From CAZSXU01 sp964610505 (lineage in GTDB: Bacteria; Arandabacterota; Arandabacteria; JAGLYR01), in the NCBI GenBank assembly GCA_964610505.1, contig CAZSXU010000001.1:1-64000 (forward strand): a stretch of 64,000 nucleotides of DNA, given 5' to 3'. The notes below the pieces were generated by a model that did not search any database, was not told where the DNA came from, and was given only the letters and a program-made list of their open reading frames with translations. Numbering within the stretch: position 1 is the stretch's first letter; every line of letters begins with the position of its first letter. A program made the translations under genes and the position numbers. Of the stretch, positions 58,972-64,000 are shown piece after piece.

Positions 58972-60294
58972 ATGCTGGAACGGCTCTTCCATCTGCGCGA
59001 GCACGGCACCACGCTCCGTTCGGAGATCGTGGGCGGCGCGACCACTTTTGCGACGATGGCCTATATCATCTTCGTGCAGCCCGCCGTTTTGTCGGCGGCG
59101 GGAATGGATTTCGGCGCCGTCATGGTGGCCACCTGCATCGCCAGCGCCGTCGCCTGCTTCGCGATGGCCTTCCTCGCCAACTATCCCGTGGCGCTGGCCC
59201 CCGCCATGGGACACAATTTCTACTTCACTTTCACCGTGTGTCTGGCCATGGGCGTCCCCTGGCAGAAGGCGCTGGCGGCGGTCTTCACCGCCGGGGCCAT
59301 CTTCATGTTGCTCTCGGTGTTCCGATTTCGATCATTCATCCTGCGCGCCATTCCGAGATCGCTTCAGAGCGCCATTGCCGTCGGGATCGGACTGCTGATC
59401 GCCTTCGTGGGACTCCAGTGGGCGGGACTGGTGGTCGCCAACCCCGGAACGATGGTCGGGTTGGGCAATTTGGGCAGTCGGCCCGTACTCCTCAGCCTCT
59501 TCGGTCTCCTGGTGACCTCGACCCTTATGGCGCGCAGGGTTCGAGGCGCGCTTCTCTGGGGAATCGCCCTCTCCGCGATTCTGGGACTGGTTCTTGGTCT
59601 CGTCCGGTTCCAGGGGGTGGCGTCGCCTCCACCGTCGCTCGGCCCGACGTTTCTCAAACTCGACTTCTCCGGGCTCTTCGACCTGAGCCTGGTGACGGTG
59701 GTCATCGTCTTTCTGTACCTCGATATCTTCGACACCGTCGGGACGCTGGTGGGCGTGGCCCAGCAGGCGGGTCTCATGAGAAACGGAGATCTCCCCCGTT
59801 CGGAACGCGCGCTCTTCGCCGACGCCACGGGGACCACCGTCGGAGCGCTGCTCGGGACCTCCACGGTGACGAGCTATATTGAGAGTGCGGCGGGCGTGGC
59901 CGAGGGAAGCCGAACCGGGCTCTCCAACCTGGTCACCGGAACACTCTTCCTCATCGCCCTCTTTTTCCATCCCCTGGTGAAAATGATCGGGGGGGGGATC
60001 GAAATCGGCGACGGCGCCTTTCTCTATCCGGTCACGGCGCCCGTGCTCATCATCGTCGGGAGTTTGATGCTGGGGAGCATTCGGCATGTCCCGCTGGACG
60101 AACCCAGCGAAACGATTCCGGCTTTTCTGACCATGATCGGGATGCCTCTCTTTTTCAGCATCTCCGATGGGCTGGCGTTGGGGCTGGTGTCCTACGCGAT
60201 TCTAAAGATCCTTTCCGGGCAGGCGCGAAAAACGAGCCCCCTGATCTACGTTTTGGCTCTTCTCTTCGCGCTGAGATACGCGTTCTTGACATAG
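58972..60294 (+). CDS. NCS2/AzgA-type purine permease
   Basis: 440 residues from ATG 58972, twelve or more membrane helices. Family signatures are GGATTFATMAYIIFVQPAVL, ALAPAMGHNFYFTFTV, the substrate segment DIFDTVGTLVGVAQQAG and GTSTVTSYIESAAGVAEGSR. AzgA-type members import adenine, guanine or hypoxanthine with protons. trxB follows after 12 bases. Confidence 0.91.
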   Translation: MLERLFHLREHGTTLRSEIVGGATTFATMAYIIFVQPAVLSAAGMDFGAVMVATCIASAVACFAMAFLANYPVALAPAMGHNFYFTFTVCLAMGVPWQKALAAVFTAGAIFMLLSVFRFRSFILRAIPRSLQSAIAVGIGLLIAFVGLQWAGLVVANPGTMVGLGNLGSRPVLLSLFGLLVTSTLMARRVRGALLWGIALSAILGLVLGLVRFQGVASPPPSLGPTFLKLDFSGLFDLSLVTVVIVFLYLDIFDTVGTLVGVAQQAGLMRNGDLPRSERALFADATGTTVGALLGTSTVTSYIESAAGVAEGSRTGLSNLVTGTLFLIALFFHPLVKMIGGGIEIGDGAFLYPVTAPVLIIVGSLMLGSIRHVPLDEPSETIPAFLTMIGMPLFFSISDGLALGLVSYAILKILSGQARKTSPLIYVLALLFALRYAFLT

Positions 60295-60306
60295 GAGGTT
60301 TGTTGC

Positions 60307-61257
60307 ATGCATTCGGTGATCATCATCGGCAGCGGCCCGGCCGGATACACGGCCGCCGTCTATTGCGCCCGAGCGGAACTTCATCCTCTTCTCTTCACCG
60401 GTATGCAGATGGGAGGTCAGCTCACCATCACGGACACGGTAGAGAATTTCCCGGGCTTCCCGCAGGGCATCCTGGGACCCGAGCTGATGAACCTCATGAA
60501 AGCGCAGTGCGAGCGTTTCGGCACGGACATCCGAGTGGAAGAGGTCACCGAAGTGAGGTTCGGGTCGTCCCCCTTCACCGTCAGGACGGCGGCGGGAACC
60601 TATGAGAGCAAGGCCGTGATCGTGGCCACGGGGGCCAGTGCCCGGAAGCTGGGGGTCAAGGGAGAGGACACCTTCATCGGAAAGGGCGTTTCCTATTGCG
60701 CGACGTGCGACGCCTTCTTTTTCAAGGGCCGTCCCGTTGCGGTCGTGGGCGGCGGCGACTCGGCGCTGGAGGAAACCCTCATCCTCGCCAAAGTGGCGTC
60801 TTCCGTTCATCTGATTCACCGGAGGGATCAGTTCCGCGGCAGCCCCGTGCTTCAGGATAGGGTTCGCGCCAACAGCAGGATTACGCCCGTGATGGAGTCC
60901 GTCGTCGAAGAAATCCTAGGCAACGACCAGGCCGTAACAGGAGTGAAGGTCAAGCATCTTCCTTCGGGCAAGGTCTCGGAGCTTGAGATCGAGGGGTTCT
61001 TCGCGGCGATCGGGCACGATCCCAATACGGCCGTTTTCCGGGGTCAGCTCGACCTCGATGGCGAAGGCTATGTCAAGACCGATGCCCGGACGAGGACCAG
61101 TGTTCGCGGCGTCTTTGCCGCAGGCGACGTTCAGGACCCCATCTTCCGCCAGGCGGTGACGGCCGCCGGCTCCGGCTGCATGGCCGCCTTGGAAGCGGAC
61201 AAGTTCATTGCCGAGTTGGAGGATCGGGTCTATCCCGGAGACGACTCGCCCGCCTGA
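60307..61257 (+). CDS. trxB: Thioredoxin reductase
   Basis: 316-residue NADPH/FAD enzyme. FAD motif IIIGSGPAGYTAAVY, redox pair CATC (Cys131 and Cys134), NADPH motif VVGGGDSALEE and the closing GVFAAGDVQD. AGGAGG precedes the ATG. The NADPH-phosphate contact HRRDQFR is present, so NADPH specificity is expected. Its 3-prime end overlaps the convergent DtxR gene by 28 bases. Confidence 0.95.
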   Translation: MHSVIIIGSGPAGYTAAVYCARAELHPLLFTGMQMGGQLTITDTVENFPGFPQGILGPELMNLMKAQCERFGTDIRVEEVTEVRFGSSPFTVRTAAGTYESKAVIVATGASARKLGVKGEDTFIGKGVSYCATCDAFFFKGRPVAVVGGGDSALEETLILAKVASSVHLIHRRDQFRGSPVLQDRVRANSRITPVMESVVEEILGNDQAVTGVKVKHLPSGKVSELEIEGFFAAIGHDPNTAVFRGQLDLDGEGYVKTDARTRTSVRGVFAAGDVQDPIFRQAVTAAGSGCMAALEADKFIAELEDRVYPGDDSPA

Positions 61258-61988
61258 CCTCTTCTCCGCCCTCGCCCGAAGCCGAAGCGTCGTTTCTTCC
61301 GTCCGCCGAACTTCCCGGCGGGCGTGGGGCGGACCTCGCCGCTCCAGACAAAGATATCCTCGGCGACGTTCTGCTCCAGGGCGATCTCCGTTTCCTCCGT
61401 TCCCAGCCGCACCACGAAGGCAGGAGTGACCTGCTCCAGCTCCAGCAGGGTCCCGGGGGAAATCCCCAGGGAAAGCAGGCGGGACAGTCTCTCGTGGGAG
61501 CCGGACCTCAGATAGGCAACCCGTCCCCGCTGGCCGACGGCCAGGCGAGTCATGGGGATTGCCACACCGTGAATCACGCTACGGGCCTCGCGGCAGCACG
61601 GTCCCTCGGGGATGAAACTCCCGTGGGGGCACGTCCGCGGGTGCCCCAGCAGGGTGCAGATGCTCTCGGTAACCTCTGGAACCAGCGCGTGCTCGTATTC
61701 GCAGGCCGAGGCCTCCGCCTCCTCCACCCCCATGTTGAGAACATCCGTGAGAAGCCTCTCCGCCAGTCGGTGCCGCCGGATCACGGCCGCTGCGCGGGAT
61801 CGACCGGACTCGGTCAGAACCAGCCCGCTTTTTCGGCACTCCAGATAGCCCAGGTTCTCCAGTTCCCGGACTTGCTCCTCGGTGATGGGAACGTGACACC
61901 GGTGGGCAACCTCCTCATACGCCGGGTTCCCGGCCTCCTCGGCCGTCCAGACGGCTTCCAGGACTTCCTCGATTTCTCGGTTGTTCAT
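61230..61988 (-). CDS. DtxR/MntR-family metal regulator fused to FeoA domain
   Basis: 252 residues from ATG 61988. The N-terminal winged helix (PITEEQVRELENLGYLECRK) and metal-sensing dimerisation domain (RRHRLAERLLTDVLNM, CEYEHALVPEVTESICTLLGH, CPHGSFIPEGPCC) are followed by an SH3-like FeoA domain (VGQRGRVAYLRSGSHERLSR, LGISPGTLLELEQV). A basic tail (GGRKKRRFGFGRGRRRGQ) ends the protein. Starts eight bases after the feoB-type stop: an iron-responsive repressor translated with the transporter it probably controls. Confidence 0.9.
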   Translation of the reverse strand: MNNREIEEVLEAVWTAEEAGNPAYEEVAHRCHVPITEEQVRELENLGYLECRKSGLVLTESGRSRAAAVIRRHRLAERLLTDVLNMGVEEAEASACEYEHALVPEVTESICTLLGHPRTCPHGSFIPEGPCCREARSVIHGVAIPMTRLAVGQRGRVAYLRSGSHERLSRLLSLGISPGTLLELEQVTPAFVVRLGTEETEIALEQNVAEDIFVWSGEVRPTPAGKFGGRKKRRFGFGRGRRRGQAGESSPG

Positions 61989-61996
61989 CGTACGCC

Positions 61997-63961
61997 TCAC
62001 CTGAAGGTGACGCCCAGGGACCGGAGAACCCAATGCAGGAATCCTCCGAGCGCCACGGAATAGGGCATCACAAACCCGATAATGGCCAGTCCGGTTCGGA
62101 ATCCTCTTTCCTTGAATAGAACCAGCAGCGCGTTGACACAGGGGCTGAAAAACGTCATTACGAGAATCGTAATCACGACTTGAAGATTTGTGAAGAGATG
62201 TCCGTCGGACAACTGCTTGAGGAGCGCGGCGCCCGCCTCTCGCCGAATGAGGGTCATGATGAAAACGTCCACCGTCTCCTCCGGCAGGACGAGGAATCCA
62301 TGGACGACCGGTCGAGTGGCGCGCTCGACGAGCCGCAGTCCCCCCAGCTCCTCCAGCACGAACAGGGCAAATGTTGCGACCAGGAAGAACGGAACCGCCT
62401 CTACCACGAACCACCAAGATCGGATCGCTGTTTTTCTCACAATGGCGCTCAGCTTCGGAATGCGCATCGGCGGAACAGCGAAAATGAAATCCGATTGCTC
62501 GCCGGGAAGAACTCTTGCAGCGATGTGGCCGATGACCACGATCTGGAGGAAAATCACGCCGAAGACGAAGACCGGAGCCGTCCACGGCATGGGCGCCAGG
62601 ACCACCAGCATCACCGAGAGGAGCGGAGCACAGGGCAGCCCGAGAATCAGGAGGAGACTGGCGATGATGCGTTCCTTTCGGGTTCCGAGAACGCGTGTCG
62701 TAAGAAGCGCCATGGTAATGCAGCTGAAGCCCATCACCAGTGGGAACAAACCCTTGCCGCCCAGACCGATTTTTCTCAGGCCTTGGTCCAGGAGGATCGA
62801 CAGCCGCGCAAGGTATCCGGAATCTTCCAGAAGATTAAACGCCAGGAAAAACGTCACGAGCACCGGCATCACGATTCCAAACGCCAGTGTCAGCCCAACG
62901 CTCACGAGCCCGAAATCCCCCACTACGGCGTCTCTTGCGAATCGCCAGGGAATCGGCCGGAGTAACTGCTCCGTCCAGGGAATCAACCGATCCTGAAAGA
63001 GCCCGCCTTCAATGCACCCGACCAACCATTGAGCGCCCACCTTCCCCACAAACAGGTATAGCAGAGCGATGACCAGGATTCCCATAGGAACCCCGCTGGC
63101 GGGATGGCGCGCCCAGCGCCCGAGACGCTCGGCCAGAGGCAGCCTCCGGGGCGGCGACACGGAGACCACGTCGTCCAGGATGGCTTCGGCATGGCGGATG
63201 CGTGCGCCGGCCATCACGACGGAGAGCGCCCGGGAGAAATGCTCCTGCACCGAACTCACCACCGACTCACAACGAGCCGCGAAACCGGATCCCCATCCTT
63301 TTGCCTCGAGTTCTCGAAGAATGTCCGGGGACTCGAGAATTCGAATCGCAACGGCGCGTTTGGGAACGGCCTTGTCGGGAATGAGTGCCGAGAGTCGAGT
63401 AATGCCGTCCTCGATGTCGGGATGGTACGCGAGAGTTCGCTTGGGGATGCCGGCCGCGGTGAGCGCTTTCCCGAGAGCTCGAACCCCCTCGCCCTCGGTG
63501 GCCACGGTTTCCACGACCCGGACGCCGAGAATGTCCTCCAGTCTTTTCCGATCGACGTGGATGCCCGCCTGACGAGCCTCATCGGCCGAGTTGATGTTGA
63601 ACACCAGAGGCTTGTCGAGTTCAGTGAGCTGAAGCGCCAGAAGGATGCCGCGACGAAGATCGCGCCCACCCGCAACAAGCCCGACGCTCCCGACGCGGGG
63701 GTCGAGCAAGAGATCCCACACGAGCAGGTCGATCCTGGATCCCCCGCTCAACCCCTCGATCCCCGGTGTGTCAACCAGCTGGAACACGCGCTTGCCGTCG
63801 CTGATCTCCACCGCCGGGATCTGAGTCCCGGAATCCCCGAGAAGGAATGTACGGGCCTGCCGGCCCCCAAGTCTGCGCCAGAGAGTTGTCTTCCCCTGGC
63901 CGACGCCGCCGACCAGGGCGATGACGGTCGCGCCATCGTCGGTTGTCCGATGCTTCCACAT
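61997..63961 (-). CDS. feoB: FeoB-like ferrous iron transporter, divergent
   Basis: 654 residues. The N-terminal G domain has G1 GGVGQGKTTL (residues 18-27; usual NPNxGKTTL altered), G3 LVDTPGIEGL, G4-like NINSADEA and a helical linker domain. The membrane part has two Gate domains; the first shows GFSCITMALLTTR where classical FeoB has GFGCNVPAI, the second FFSPCVNALLVLF. The cysteine is kept but the NVP is not. Operon with the DtxR-FeoA fusion supports iron transport. Start ATG 63961, near the window edge. Confidence 0.85.
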   Translation of the reverse strand: MWKHRTTDDGATVIALVGGVGQGKTTLWRRLGGRQARTFLLGDSGTQIPAVEISDGKRVFQLVDTPGIEGLSGGSRIDLLVWDLLLDPRVGSVGLVAGGRDLRRGILLALQLTELDKPLVFNINSADEARQAGIHVDRKRLEDILGVRVVETVATEGEGVRALGKALTAAGIPKRTLAYHPDIEDGITRLSALIPDKAVPKRAVAIRILESPDILRELEAKGWGSGFAARCESVVSSVQEHFSRALSVVMAGARIRHAEAILDDVVSVSPPRRLPLAERLGRWARHPASGVPMGILVIALLYLFVGKVGAQWLVGCIEGGLFQDRLIPWTEQLLRPIPWRFARDAVVGDFGLVSVGLTLAFGIVMPVLVTFFLAFNLLEDSGYLARLSILLDQGLRKIGLGGKGLFPLVMGFSCITMALLTTRVLGTRKERIIASLLLILGLPCAPLLSVMLVVLAPMPWTAPVFVFGVIFLQIVVIGHIAARVLPGEQSDFIFAVPPMRIPKLSAIVRKTAIRSWWFVVEAVPFFLVATFALFVLEELGGLRLVERATRPVVHGFLVLPEETVDVFIMTLIRREAGAALLKQLSDGHLFTNLQVVITILVMTFFSPCVNALLVLFKERGFRTGLAIIGFVMPYSVALGGFLHWVLRSLGVTFR

Positions 63962-64000
63962 AGATACCGCCCGACAACACCGAAGGACCTGGAACCTTTG

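Overview
The window is GC-rich, densely coded chromosomal DNA from an uncultured-type, didermic bacterium. Pointers to an FCB-group lineage (for example Eisenbacteria- or Krumholzibacteriota-like) are a remnant FlgD/Por-type C-terminal sorting domain (LSQNYPNPFNP motif), sulfatase-fold lipoproteins with TPR tails, a FecR/beta-barrel protein beside a CHASE2 cyclase, and a type IV pilus/type II secretion operon with a PilM-PilN fusion. That assignment is inference from gene content only. No rRNA, tRNA or CRISPR was seen.

Layout. 1-1.05 kb: QueG-like double 4Fe-4S protein. 1.2-9.8 kb (minus): a complete ATP synthase operon, atpZ-I-B-E-F-H-A-G-D-C, followed by ispG. 10.1-17.9 kb: thiL; a carbamoyltransferase/SxtJ/DUF5989 set with a divergent SGNH-type gene; metabolite repair (Nnr), a HAD phosphatase and a small zinc-ribbon protein. 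18.4-27.3 kb: an Rrf2 Fe-S regulator with an unknown 523-aa partner, a lipoprotein, dCMP deaminase, amidohydrolase, MurB and a sulfatase-like/TPR lipoprotein. 27.3-31.3 kb: a decayed accessory patch with gene remnants, transposase debris and one AT-rich methyltransferase that looks like a single integron gene cassette with its own attC site. 31.3-32.8 kb: a metallo-beta-lactamase-fold protein that has lost nearly all its metal ligands, under a promoter overlapped by a CRP/FNR-like palindrome. 33.0-43.5 kb: one long pilus/secretion operon headed by two receiver-domain genes. 43.9-48.7 kb: pyrE, CHASE2 adenylate cyclase, FecR/beta-barrel. 48.9-55.9 kb: lipoprotein, sulfotransferase-like gene, queH, dppABC-type transporter. 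56.0-64 kb: PP2C phosphatase, purine permease, trxB, DtxR-FeoA fusion, FeoB.

Cross-cutting signals. (1) Between atpF and atpH lie four tandem 13-codon mini-ORFs that are copies of the last 13 codons of atpF; this is the most unusual structure in the window. (2) At least six intergenic nested palindromes share CCACAGATT/CCGCAGATT arms around different but self-complementary cores. (3) Many intergenic regions carry a TTGACN-N17-TAGANT promoter. (4) A one-base indel appears to separate ispG from a perfect ATGA-coupled start.

How the genes may connect: the cyclase (cAMP) and the CRP-like operator at 32.8 kb could belong to one circuit. The Rrf2 regulator, DtxR-FeoA/FeoB pair, TrxB and the Fe-S enzymes point to iron and redox control. 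The pilus operon is probably tuned by its two response regulators. These links are inference.
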